Below, in pieces: positions 16,363-26,261 of a DNA stretch of 64,000 nt. This DNA is from Thalassospira tepidiphila MCCC 1A03514. Lineage in GTDB: Bacteria > Pseudomonadota > Alphaproteobacteria > Rhodospirillales > Thalassospiraceae. The notes below the pieces were generated by a model. The model did no database searches, had not been told where the DNA came from, and was given only the letters and a program-made list of their open reading frames with translations. Within the stretch, counting starts at the first letter, position 1, and each line of letters begins with the position of its first letter. Both the position numbers and the translations under genes were made by a program. The stretch is taken from positions 62,001 through 126,000 of the forward strand of contig NZ_JPVZ01000001.1 in the NCBI RefSeq assembly GCF_001662875.1, read 5' to 3'.

Positions 16363-17997
16363 ATGTCAGACAACGCGATGACTGCAAAAGGTCTCGTGAA
16401 CGGGTTGTTAAAATCCTCACGTGCTTTTGTGTTGGGTACCGCCTTGATTGCCGGTTCGATGACGATGTTGTCGACCAGCCAGGCGCAGGCTGAAAAGATC
16501 CTGCGAATTGGTAACGACGGCGAACCGCAGTCAATGGATCCACATTTCATCTCTACCGTTCAGACCAGCCGCATCTCCGATGATATGTCGCTGGGTCTTC
16601 TGACATATGGCCCGGATGGCCAACCGGTTCCCGGTGCGGCCGAAAGCTGGACCGTTTCCGAAGACGGGATGACTTACACCTTCAAAATCCGCGACCATAA
16701 CTGGTCGGATGGCACCCCGGTTACGGCACAGGACTTTATCGCCGGCTGGGAACGTCTTCTTGATCCGGCACTGGGTGCGGAATACGCATCCCTGCTTTAC
16801 ATCATCGAAGGTGCTGAGGAAGTCAACACTGGCAAGGATGGCGCGAAACTCGCAGCCAAGGCCATTGATGACCATACCCTCGAAGTCAAACTGACCGCAC
16901 CTGCCCCCTATTTCCTGGCGCAGCTGACCCACCAGACCGCTTTCGCCATTCCGCGTCATGTCGTTGAAAAATACGGCAAGGATTGGGTAAAGCCGGAAAA
17001 TATCGTTGTGAACGGCGCTTATAAACTTGTCGAATGGGTGCCAAACGTTCACACCAAACTGGTCAAGAACGAAGAATTCTATGACGCTGCAAACGTTCCG
17101 ATCGACGAGGTGATCTATTACACCTACGAAGATCGCACGGCGATGCAGAACCGTTTCCGCGCCGAAGAACTGGACGTTGCGCGCGACATCGCATCCGAAC
17201 AGATTTCCTGGCTGCGTGACAATTTGGCCGACAGCCTGCGCATCGCGCCCTATGCCGGCATCTATTACTACGCGATCCGCACCGACAAAGAGAAATTCCA
17301 GGACCCGAACGTCCGCAAGGCACTGTCGCTTGCGATCAACCGCGAAGCAATCACCGACGCGGTTCTGAAAACTGGCGAACTTCCGGCTTATTCCTTTGTT
17401 CCGCCGGGAACCGGTAACTATACCGAGCCTGCATATGTTTCCTGGAAAGACCTCTCGTATGGTGACAAGGTCGCCGAAGCCAAGAAACTGATGGAAGCAG
17501 CCGGTTATACCGCTGAAAACCCGCTTAAATTCACGCTGCGTTACAACACATCTGAAAATCACAAGCGTATCGCGATTGCGGTTCAGAACATGTGGAAACA
17601 GATCGGCGTCGATGCAGAGCTTTTTAACACCGAAGGTAAAATCCACTATGCCGACCTGAAAGTCGGTGACTTTGAAGTCGCCCGTGCTGGCTGGATTGCC
17701 GATTACAACGATGCGCAGAACTTCCTGTTCCTCGGCGAAGAACGCACCGGCCCGCTGAACTATGCCGCGTTTGATAACGCCCGCTACAACGAATTGATGC
17801 TGGCTGCCGAGAATGAAGGCGACCTGAAAAAGCGTGCTGAACTGATGCATAGCGCAGAAGCCATCATGATGGAGGCACAGCCCTACATCCCGATTTACTA
17901 CTATGTCTCGAAACAGCTGGTCTCACCAAAGATCAAGGGCTGGATCGATAACGCCCCGGATCGTCACCTGACCCGCTGGCTCGACATCGCCGAGTAA
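16363..17997 (+). CDS. oppA: Peptide ABC transporter substrate-binding protein (OppA family)
   Basis: A 544-residue family 5 solute-binding protein. The signal peptide (about 1-43) ends STSQAQA-EKI, so the mature protein is periplasmic. The family 5 motifs are present: GNDGEPQSMDPHFISTVQTS at the N-terminus, MTYTFKIRDHNWSDGTPVTA, and a C-terminal QPYIPIYYYVSKQLVSPKIKG. It binds oligopeptides and delivers them to OppBC. The start at 16363 is favoured by AGGGAGA eight bases upstream. It heads a five-gene operon; a hairpin after its stop could give the binding protein higher mRNA levels than the permease genes. Confidence 0.95.
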   Translation: MSDNAMTAKGLVNGLLKSSRAFVLGTALIAGSMTMLSTSQAQAEKILRIGNDGEPQSMDPHFISTVQTSRISDDMSLGLLTYGPDGQPVPGAAESWTVSEDGMTYTFKIRDHNWSDGTPVTAQDFIAGWERLLDPALGAEYASLLYIIEGAEEVNTGKDGAKLAAKAIDDHTLEVKLTAPAPYFLAQLTHQTAFAIPRHVVEKYGKDWVKPENIVVNGAYKLVEWVPNVHTKLVKNEEFYDAANVPIDEVIYYTYEDRTAMQNRFRAEELDVARDIASEQISWLRDNLADSLRIAPYAGIYYYAIRTDKEKFQDPNVRKALSLAINREAITDAVLKTGELPAYSFVPPGTGNYTEPAYVSWKDLSYGDKVAEAKKLMEAAGYTAENPLKFTLRYNTSENHKRIAIAVQNMWKQIGVDAELFNTEGKIHYADLKVGDFEVARAGWIADYNDAQNFLFLGEERTGPLNYAAFDNARYNELMLAAENEGDLKKRAELMHSAEAIMMEAQPYIPIYYYVSKQLVSPKIKGWIDNAPDRHLTRWLDIAE

Positions 17998-18010
17998 ATC
18001 CTGCCTTCGT

Positions 18011-18052
18011 GTCGCAGGCTGTGTGGTGTTCCTCCCGCCCGCAGCCTGTGAC
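18011..18052 (+). repeat. Hairpin between oppA and oppB
   Basis: An 11-bp stem pairs GTCGCAGGCTG (18011-18021) with CAGCCTGTGAC (18042-18052), with one G-U pair and a 20-base loop. There is no U-run. Intercistronic hairpins after binding-protein genes commonly stabilise the upstream message. Confidence 0.5.
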
Positions 18053-18075
18053 CACCCCGACGGGGATGAGAGAAA

Positions 18076-18999
18076 ATGTTATCTTACGCCATTCGGCGCC
18101 TGCTGATCGCGATCCCGACATTGTTCATCGTGATCACAGTCGCCTTCTTCATGATGCGTATCGCACCGGGCGGCCCGTTCGATCAGGAACGCGCATTACC
18201 GCCGGAAATCGAAAAGAACATCAAGGCTGCCTATGACCTTGATAAGCCGCTGGTCGAACAATACGCGATCTATATCGGCAAGCTTTTCCAGGGCGATTTC
18301 GGACCATCAATTAAAATCCGCGACTTTTCGGTTGCCGAACTGATCATAGCAGGCGCCCCTGCCTCGATGCAGCTGGGCCTGAGTGCGATTGCCATTGCGC
18401 TTGTGTTTGGCGTCGCGTTTGGCACCTATGCCGCCATTCGACAAAACAGCGCGGTTGATTTCGTTGTCATGGGTGTTGCGATGATCGGCATCGCCATTCC
18501 GAACTTTGTCATGGCGCCGTTATTGTCGCTGGTATTTGGGCTTTATCTGTCGATCCTGCCGACCGCCGGCTGGGGGGATGGGGAACTTGAATACAAAATC
18601 CTTCCGATCATCGCACTTGCCCTGCCCCAGATTGCCTATATCGCACGTCTGACCCGCGGGTCGATGGTCGAAGTTCTGCATTCGAATTACATCCGAACCG
18701 CACGCGCCAAGGGCCTTCGCGAGACGCTTGTCGTCAATCGCCACGCCATCAAGGGCGCGCTGTTACCGGTTGTTTCCTATCTTGGTCCGGCAACGGCGGC
18801 CGTCATGACCGGCTCGGTCGTGATCGAAAGCATCTTTGGCGTGCCCGGTATCGGCACCTATTTCATCAAGGCAGCGCTGAACCGCGACTACCCGCTCGTG
18901 ATGGGGGTGGTGATTGTCTATGCGGTGATGATCATTCTGCTGAATTTCCTGGTCGACATGATTTACGGCCTTCTTGATCCCAAACTGAAGTCACGCTGA
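18076..18999 (+). CDS. oppB: Peptide ABC transporter permease OppB
   Basis: A 307-residue inner membrane permease. It has about six transmembrane segments, starting RRLLIAIPTLFIVITVAFFM, and the EAA loop YIRTARAKGLRETLVVNRHAIKGALLPVVS that contacts the ATPases. The PGGPFDQERALPPEIEKNI periplasmic loop is typical of OppB/DppB. It ends two bases before oppC, indicating translational coupling. Confidence 0.96.
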   Translation: MLSYAIRRLLIAIPTLFIVITVAFFMMRIAPGGPFDQERALPPEIEKNIKAAYDLDKPLVEQYAIYIGKLFQGDFGPSIKIRDFSVAELIIAGAPASMQLGLSAIAIALVFGVAFGTYAAIRQNSAVDFVVMGVAMIGIAIPNFVMAPLLSLVFGLYLSILPTAGWGDGELEYKILPIIALALPQIAYIARLTRGSMVEVLHSNYIRTARAKGLRETLVVNRHAIKGALLPVVSYLGPATAAVMTGSVVIESIFGVPGIGTYFIKAALNRDYPLVMGVVIVYAVMIILLNFLVDMIYGLLDPKLKSR

Positions 19000-19001
19000 T
19001 A

Positions 19002-19907
19002 ATGAATAAATCTGAAAAAACAGCTCTGCTGCAATCAGCCGGTGCGGCCGAAGAAATCGAAGGTCGCAGCCTCTGGCGCGATGCCCGCATCCGGCTATTC
19101 CGCAACAAGGCCGCTGTCGGCTCCATGATCATTCTGGGCATTATTACGTTACTCGCGATCTTTGCCCCGCTTCTAAGCCCCTATGCCTATGACCAGATCG
19201 ACTGGGGCTATATCCAGGAAGGTCCGAACTGGGAGAACGGCCATATCTTTGGCACCGATGGCAATGGCCGCGATTTGTTTATTCGGGTGCTTTACGGCGC
19301 ACGTGTATCGCTCGCGGTCGGGCTTCTCGCTACCACGGTTTCGCTGATCATCGGCGTTACGTACGGCGCAGTTGCCGGATATTTCGGCGGCAAGATCGAC
19401 AGCATCATGATGCGGTTTGTCGATGTGCTTTATTCCCTGCCCTTCATGTTCTTTGTCATCATGTTGATGGTGGTGTTTGGCCGAAACATCTTCCTGATCT
19501 TTGTTGCGCTTGGCGCGGTTGAATGGTTGACCATGGCACGTATTGTCCGCGGTCAGACATTGTCGCTACGTCGGCGCGAATTTATCGAAGCTGCCCATGC
19601 AACGGGTGTTTCGAACTTCAAGATCATTTTCCGCCACATCATTCCCAACGTTCTGGGCCCGGTCATTGTCTATATGACCCTGACAATCCCGCAGGTGATC
19701 CTGACCGAAAGCTTCCTGTCCTTCCTTGGACTGGGCGTGCAGGAGCCGCTGACAAGTTGGGGCGTTCTGATTTCCGAAGGGGCCAAGGTGATCGAGGCAT
19801 CAACATGGATGCTGATCTATCCGGCTGTGTTCCTGGCACTCACCCTGTTCTGTTTTAACTTCATCGGTGACGGTCTGCGCGATGCGCTTGATCCGAAAGA
19901 CAGGTGA
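19002..19907 (+). CDS. oppC: Peptide ABC transporter permease OppC
   Basis: A 301-residue permease. The N-terminal OppC-type segment SLWRDARIRLFRNKAAVGSM precedes the first membrane helix. The GTDGNGRDLFIRVLYGARVS motif and the EAA loop EFIEAAHATGVSNFKIIFRHIIPNVLGP are both clear. It pairs with OppB to form the transmembrane channel. Start: ATG at 19002, immediately after the oppB stop. Confidence 0.96.
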   Translation: MNKSEKTALLQSAGAAEEIEGRSLWRDARIRLFRNKAAVGSMIILGIITLLAIFAPLLSPYAYDQIDWGYIQEGPNWENGHIFGTDGNGRDLFIRVLYGARVSLAVGLLATTVSLIIGVTYGAVAGYFGGKIDSIMMRFVDVLYSLPFMFFVIMLMVVFGRNIFLIFVALGAVEWLTMARIVRGQTLSLRRREFIEAAHATGVSNFKIIFRHIIPNVLGPVIVYMTLTIPQVILTESFLSFLGLGVQEPLTSWGVLISEGAKVIEASTWMLIYPAVFLALTLFCFNFIGDGLRDALDPKDR

Positions 19908-19926
19908 GGGAGGGCAAGGAAAAACC

Positions 19927-20897
<971 letters not shown>

Positions 20898-20901
<4 letters not shown>

Positions 20902-21911
20902 GCGTGATGAACAAATCCGCTAAAAAAGACGCTTCTCCAATCCTGTCGGTCCGCGATCTCAAGGTTCATTTCCCGATCCCGTCAAAGGGCCTGTTCGCCC
21001 CTGACCGGCAACTCAAGGCCGTGGATGGCGTCAATTTCGATCTTTATCCCGGCGAGACACTTGGTGTTGTCGGGGAGTCTGGCTGCGGCAAATCCACGCT
21101 TGGTCGCGCGATCCTGCAATTGATCCCGCCAACCGATGGACAGGTTGCCTGGCTTGGCAAGAACATCGTCGGCGCACCACATCGTGACATGCAGCCATTG
21201 CGCCGGGACCTGCAGATCATTTTTCAGGATCCGTTGGCCAGCCTGAACCCGCGCATGACGATTGGCGAAATCATTGCCGAACCGCTGGTCACCCATAAGC
21301 CGGAACTCGGCAAGGAAGAAATCAAGGCACGGGTCAAACGCATGATGGCGCGCGTTGGCCTGTTGCCGCAAATGATCAACCGGTATCCGCATGAGTTTTC
21401 CGGTGGTCAGTGCCAGCGCATAGGCATTGCGCGCGCAATGATCCTGGAGCCCAAACTGATTGTCTGTGACGAGCCAGTCTCCGCACTTGATGTTTCCATT
21501 CAGGCCCAGATCGTCAATCTGTTGCAGGAATTGCAGCGTGAATTTGACCTGTCGCTGATTTTCATCAGCCATGACCTGTCGATCGTGCGCCACATCTGTC
21601 ACCGCATCATGGTGCTGTATCTGGGTAATGTCGCCGAACTTGCGGACCGTGACAGCATCTATGCCGCACCACGACATCCCTATACCAAGGCCCTGATTTC
21701 CGCCGTTCCGATCCCCGATCCCGAGATCGAACGCAACAAGGAACGCATCGTTCTGACCGGTGATCTGCCAAGCCCGCTGTCACCACCATCAGGATGCGTG
21801 TTCCGAACCCGCTGCCCGTTTGCCAAGGATAAATGCGCACAGGAGCCACCGGTACTGGAACGCGTTTCAGACAGTCAGGAAGTCGCCTGTCACTTCCATG
21901 ACAGCATCTAG
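20898..21911 (+). CDS. oppF: Peptide ABC transporter ATP-binding protein OppF
   Basis: A 337-residue ATPase subunit, partner of OppD. Walker A is GESGCGKSTLGRAIL, the signature is FSGGQCQRIGIARAM and Walker B is LIVCDEPVSALDV. The C-terminal extension carries GCVFRTRCPFAKDKCAQEPP. The start ATG overlaps the oppD stop by four bases. An intrinsic terminator follows 40 bases after the stop and closes the operon. Confidence 0.96.
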
Positions 21912-21951
21912 TTCAACAAGAACCTCCCAAGAAACTGCACCCGAACTTTTA

Positions 21952-21979
21952 AGACCGCCCTTGTGGCGGTCTTTTTTTC
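21952..21979 (+). terminator. Intrinsic terminator of oppABCDF
   Basis: AAGACCGCC / GGCGGTCTT stem with a five-base loop followed by seven T residues. Confidence 0.93.
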
Positions 21980-22000
21980 TATCCGCATGCGGAAAGCTGT

Positions 22001-23761
22001 CTAGTCAGGATTGGAGACGATGAACTGTGCGATATCGACTTCGTCGCGCTGATCTTCACGCAAATACTTGCGTCCGTATTCCTGATAGGTGCCGCTTGTC
22101 AGGAAAAGCTCGAACAGATCGCTGTCGATCTGCCCTTTGTCGCGCATATCGGCCAGGATCGAGATACATTCAGACAATGTTTTCGGCCGCTTATACGGGC
22201 GATCCACCGCTGTTAGCGCCTCAAACACATCGGCAATCATCATGACCTTTTCGAGGATCCCCATATCATCGCCGGTCAGACCACGCGGATACCCGGAACC
22301 GTCCATTTTTTCGTGATGATTTCCGGCAATATCGGGAATGCGTTGCAGTTCCTTGGGATATGGCAGCTGGGCCAGCATATCCTGGGTAATGACAACATGA
22401 TCGTTGATCACCTGACGTTCTTCCGATGTCAGGGTGCCGTGCGGGATCGAGAGGTTATAGAGCTCGCCCCGGTTAAAACCGTTATAGATGTCGGTTTCGC
22501 GATCCATCAAAAGCTTTTCAGTGCCGGTTGCGCGCAGTTCGGCCAGTTTCGCATCATCAAGGCGCTGTTGTTCCGACCACGACAAGCCGATGGTGCGATC
22601 AAAATACCGCGTCCATTCCTGCTCTGCGATGTCATGCAGGGCAAAGATGGTGTCGGTATCAAGTTCGGTATCGCCAATATTGGCATCCGCCACCATGGCA
22701 AACTGGGTTTCAAGTTCGGTCACCCGGCGGGCAAAATCGGCCTCGCACTGAAGTGCATCCTCGCCATCAAGCTTGCGTTTGAGCATCTCGATCTCGGCGT
22801 CACGACGCAGCACTTCAAAACGCGTGCGGACTTCGTGAATACGGTTATGGATGGTTTCAAGCTTGGTGGCTTTTTCCATGACATGATCAGGGGTAACGAT
22901 CTTGCCGCAATCATGAAGCCAGGCCGACAGGTCAAGCTCGTACCATTCCATATCTGTCAGATAGAAATTGGAAAATGTGCCATCCCGGTCATCCACAGCC
23001 GCCTGCGCCAGCATGCGGGCTATGATCGGAACCCGCGAACAGTGGCCTGCGGTGTGTGGTGATTTGGCATCAATCGCCTGCCCCAGCACGCGGACAAAGC
23101 TTTCCATCAGGTCGCGCTGTGCCACTAGCAAGCGACTGTTTTCAATCGCAACCGCCGCCTGACTGGCGAGCGCATTGATGATCGGCTCAATCGCCGGATC
23201 AAAGGAAATCACATTGCCCGCATCGTCCCGCGCGTTGATCAGCTGCAAAACGCCGATCACAACGCCGCTGGTGTTTTTAAGCGGCACAGTCAGGAAGGAT
23301 TTCGACCGATACCCTGTTTTGGCATCAAATGCGCGGGTGCCGGTAAAGTCAAAGCCGTCTGCACTATAGGCGTCATCAATATTGATCGCCTTGCCCGTCA
23401 GCGCGACATAAGTCGCGATATTGGCGTAGTTCGGGCGGCCTTCGTCGTCATAAAGCGGCAAGGGTGGGAATGGTTTCTCGGTTTCGCGGCCCGAGACAAA
23501 GAACGTCTCAAGCGTATCATTGACCATGATACGGAAATGAAGTTCGCTTTCGTCCTGATTGACGACATAAAGCGATCCACCATCGGCGTTGGTGAAGTTG
23601 CGCGCAGCCATCAGGATTTTCTGGTTAAGCTCTTCGCGCCCCTGCTGTGCCGACAGGGCGATACCCAGTTCGACCAGTTCCGCCAGATAGTTTGCGTCTG
23701 TATTGCGGACCTGTGTCACATCTTTCTGATGATTGTTGGCCCCGTCGCGTTCACGCGCCAT
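22001..23761 (-). CDS. GAF and HD-GYP domain protein (putative c-di-GMP phosphodiesterase)
   Basis: A protein of about 586 residues. A GAF domain (about 25-190) includes ADGGSLYVVNQDESELHFR and TGYRSKSFLTVPLKNTSGVV. The HD-GYP domain follows: HTAGHCSRVP, LHDCGKIVTPDHVMEK, NDHVVITQDML, and HHEKMDGSGYPRGL with the GYP triad intact. About 110 charged, largely helical residues separate HDCGK from the second metal-binding His group, much longer than in canonical HD-GYP proteins. It probably hydrolyses c-di-GMP in response to a GAF ligand. The start is uncertain: a GTG at 23776 and an ATG at 23761 are both possible. Confidence 0.9.
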   Translation of the reverse strand: MARERDGANNHQKDVTQVRNTDANYLAELVELGIALSAQQGREELNQKILMAARNFTNADGGSLYVVNQDESELHFRIMVNDTLETFFVSGRETEKPFPPLPLYDDEGRPNYANIATYVALTGKAINIDDAYSADGFDFTGTRAFDAKTGYRSKSFLTVPLKNTSGVVIGVLQLINARDDAGNVISFDPAIEPIINALASQAAVAIENSRLLVAQRDLMESFVRVLGQAIDAKSPHTAGHCSRVPIIARMLAQAAVDDRDGTFSNFYLTDMEWYELDLSAWLHDCGKIVTPDHVMEKATKLETIHNRIHEVRTRFEVLRRDAEIEMLKRKLDGEDALQCEADFARRVTELETQFAMVADANIGDTELDTDTIFALHDIAEQEWTRYFDRTIGLSWSEQQRLDDAKLAELRATGTEKLLMDRETDIYNGFNRGELYNLSIPHGTLTSEERQVINDHVVITQDMLAQLPYPKELQRIPDIAGNHHEKMDGSGYPRGLTGDDMGILEKVMMIADVFEALTAVDRPYKRPKTLSECISILADMRDKGQIDSDLFELFLTSGTYQEYGRKYLREDQRDEVDIAQFIVSNPD

Positions 23762-23890
23762 AAAAATTCTGCCCACTTCGCATTCGGATTAACCGCGTCG
23801 CCGAATATACTTTGTGCCTGTTTACAGGATATATTCTCAATAAGTTGCTATTTTTCTAACAGCGCACAAGTTTCCGAGCGGTAAAATCAC

Positions 23891-24012
23891 CTCACAATCC
23901 TGCCATACCCGTCTGCAGGGTTGCCAATTTGCCCGGAATGGACTATCCGCCCTCACAACCCTGCCATACCCGTCTGCAGGGTTGCCAATTTGCCCGGAAT
24001 GGACTATCCGAC
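23891..24012. repeat. Tandem duplication of a 61-bp unit carrying a hairpin
   Basis: Unit 1 (23891-23951) and unit 2 (23952-24012) differ at only two positions. Each contains a hairpin. In unit 2 it is perfect: CAACCCTGC (23956-23964) and GCAGGGTTG (23976-23984). In unit 1 one base differs (CAATCCTGC), which leaves a G-U wobble. The repeats lie in the 350-bp gap between the divergent HD-GYP and purB genes, about 100 bases before the purB start. Confidence 0.9.
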
Positions 24013-24113
24013 CCCGTGAAAGCGTGCCGGCGCCGTGATCGTGCAATCAACTACGCATTCCGATCATCGAGATCTATTTCCGGCACCCAACCATCTTGCC
24101 CGGAGGCGACCGC

Positions 24114-25424
24114 ATGATCCCCCGTTATTCCCGTCCGCAGATGACATCCATCTGGGAACCGGCGAACAAGTTCCGTATCTGGTTCGAAATCGAAGCCCAC
24201 GCTGCTGACAAACTGGCTGAACTGGGTGTTATCCCGGCTGAGTCCGCCAAGCTTGTCTGGGAAAAAGGCGACAAGCCCTATACCCAGGACCGCATCGACC
24301 GCATTGACACCGTCGAAGCCGAAGTCAAACACGATGTGATCGCGTTTCTGACCGAACTGGCCGAACAGGTCGGCGAAGAAGCCCGCTTTGTCCACCAGGG
24401 CATGACCAGCTCGGACGTGCTTGATACCTGCTTTAACGTGCAGCTCGCCCAGGCAACCGACATCCTGCTTGAAGATATGGACAAGCTTCTGGCAGCCCTT
24501 AAAAAGCGCGCCTATGAAACCAAAGACGTCCCCTGCATGGGTCGTTCGCACGGCATCCACGCAGAGCCGGTAACCTTTGGCCTGAAGCTTGCGACCTTCT
24601 ATGCAGAATTCAAACGTAACCGTGATCGCCTTGTTGCCGCACGTGATGAAATCGCGACCTGCGCAATTTCCGGCGCGGTTGGCACATTCGCCAACATCGA
24701 TCCGAGTGTTGAAGAACATGTTGCCGCCAAGCTTGGCCTGAAGCCGGAACCGGTTTCGACCCAGGTGATCCCGCGCGACCGTCATGCCGCCTATTTCGCA
24801 GCCCTTGGTGTCATCGCGTCGTCGATCGAACATCTGGCGACCGAAATCCGTCACTTGCAGCGCACCGAAGTTCGCGAAGTTGAAGAATTCTTCTCCAAGG
24901 GGCAGAAAGGCTCCTCGGCGATGCCGCACAAGCGTAACCCGGTTCTGACCGAAAACCTGACCGGCCTTGCCCGTCTGGTGCGTTCAATGGCGATCCCGGC
25001 AATGGAAAACGTTGCCCTTTGGCACGAGCGCGACATTTCGCACAGCTCGGTCGAACGTAACATCGGCCCGGATGCAACCGTCACGCTTGATTTCGCCCTG
25101 ATGCGTTTGACCAACGTTGTTGAAAACCTGGTTGTCTATCCGGAACGCATGGACGAGATCCTGAACCAGATGGGTGGTCTGGTCTTCTCGCAGCGTGTTC
25201 TGCTGACGCTGACCCAGTATGGTGTTTCGCGCGAAGACTCGTATCGCATCGTTCAGCGCAACGCGATGAAGGTCTGGAACCGCGAAGGCGATCTTCTGTC
25301 GCTTCTGAAAACCGACGAAGACGTCACCAACCGCATTCCGATGGACAAGCTCGAAGCGCTGTTTGACCTTGGCTACCACACCAAGCATGTCGACACGATC
25401 TTTGCCCGTGTCTTTGCCGACTAA
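24114..25424 (+). CDS. purB: Adenylosuccinate lyase
   Basis: A 436-residue fumarase/aspartase-superfamily enzyme. It cleaves SAICAR and adenylosuccinate in purine synthesis. It has the N-terminal MIPRYSRPQM of the bacterial PurB group, the catalytic His in MGRSHGIHAEPVTFG, and the signature KGSSAMPHKRNPVLTENL with the catalytic-loop Ser. The start at 24114 has GGAGG seven bases upstream. purC, purS, purQ and purL lie 6-10 kb downstream on the same strand. A terminator follows. Confidence 0.98.
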   Translation: MIPRYSRPQMTSIWEPANKFRIWFEIEAHAADKLAELGVIPAESAKLVWEKGDKPYTQDRIDRIDTVEAEVKHDVIAFLTELAEQVGEEARFVHQGMTSSDVLDTCFNVQLAQATDILLEDMDKLLAALKKRAYETKDVPCMGRSHGIHAEPVTFGLKLATFYAEFKRNRDRLVAARDEIATCAISGAVGTFANIDPSVEEHVAAKLGLKPEPVSTQVIPRDRHAAYFAALGVIASSIEHLATEIRHLQRTEVREVEEFFSKGQKGSSAMPHKRNPVLTENLTGLARLVRSMAIPAMENVALWHERDISHSSVERNIGPDATVTLDFALMRLTNVVENLVVYPERMDEILNQMGGLVFSQRVLLTLTQYGVSREDSYRIVQRNAMKVWNREGDLLSLLKTDEDVTNRIPMDKLEALFDLGYHTKHVDTIFARVFAD

Positions 25425-25446
25425 GCAAAATACCAAAGCCTGCTTT

Positions 25447-25477
25447 AAAGCCCCGGTCGTCTGGCCGGGGCTTTTTT
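25447..25477 (+). terminator. Intrinsic terminator of purB
   Basis: AAAGCCCCGG / CCGGGGCTTT stem with an eight-base loop and a T6 run. Confidence 0.93.
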
Positions 25478-25587
25478 CGTTTTAACGTGCGGCGATACAG
25501 GCCTTTGACATTGCGCATCATTGATGCTGAGCTATATCGAACACAGCTAACACATCAAAAAATGTCAATTACAGGAAAGGCATAGCA

Positions 25588-26208
25588 ATGAAACTGAGCA
25601 TCAAAGGATGGGAAGACGGCGCGCCGATCCCGGCCAAGTTCGCGTTCGGTAAAATCCCGGCAGAGGGCCGGTTTGAAATATCGGACAATATCAGTCCCGC
25701 CATTTCCTGGAGCGACATTCCCGAAGGCACCAAATCCTTCGCCCTGATCTGCCATGACCCGGATGTCCCGTCATCGGGTGAGGACGTCAATATCGAAGGC
25801 AAGGAAGTCCCGGCAAGCTTGCCACGTGTTGATTTCTACCACTGGGTTCTGGTCAATATCCCGACCAGCATCACAAAGCTTGAAGAAGGTGTCGCGTCCA
25901 ATGGTGTGACGCCAAAGGGCAAGATGCCCGGCGCCAAGCCATATGGCACGGCGGGCCTGAACAACTATACCGACTGGTTTGCCGGCGATACCGATATGGG
26001 CGGTGATTACGGTGACTATGACGGCCCCTGCCCGCCATGGAATGACTCGATCATTCATCACTATCATTTCACGGTCTATGCGCTTGATACCGACAAGATC
26101 GACCTGCCAGAGCCCTTTACCGGCCCGGATGCCCTTGCCGCCATTGAGGGCCATGTCCTGGACAAGGCAAGCTACATGGGCACCTACACCATGAACCGCG
26201 ATCTGTAA
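25588..26208 (+). CDS. YbhB/YbcL family Raf-kinase-inhibitor-like (PEBP) protein
   Basis: A 206-residue PEBP-fold protein. It has the SPAISWSDIPEGTKSFALIC-type core (here NISPAISWSDIPEGTKSFAL), the ligand-pocket region DPDVPSSG, HWVLVNIP, and the CPPWNDSIIHHYHFTVYALD motif with its His pair. There is no signal peptide. The biological role of bacterial PEBP proteins is poorly defined. It is monocistronic, with its own promoter region and a terminator downstream. Confidence 0.92.
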   Translation: MKLSIKGWEDGAPIPAKFAFGKIPAEGRFEISDNISPAISWSDIPEGTKSFALICHDPDVPSSGEDVNIEGKEVPASLPRVDFYHWVLVNIPTSITKLEEGVASNGVTPKGKMPGAKPYGTAGLNNYTDWFAGDTDMGGDYGDYDGPCPPWNDSIIHHYHFTVYALDTDKIDLPEPFTGPDALAAIEGHVLDKASYMGTYTMNRDL

Positions 26209-26229
26209 TCCGCGCCGTACCGCTTTTAC

Positions 26230-26260
26230 AACCCCGGTCGAAATCTTTCGGCCGGGGTTT
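26230..26260. terminator. Intrinsic terminator between convergent genes
   Basis: AACCCCGG / CCGGGGTT stem with a loop that can form a short CGAAA-TTTCG extension. It lies between the PEBP gene (+) and the LysR gene (-). Confidence 0.85.
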
Positions 26261-26261
26261 G

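Noticed and set aside
16531-17850. Minus-strand frame of about 439 codons
   Set aside because: Antisense to oppA; no start context and no domain.
19867-19926. Upstream extension of oppD into oppC
   Set aside because: The extension has no homology and the internal ATG at 19927 has a proper ribosome binding site.
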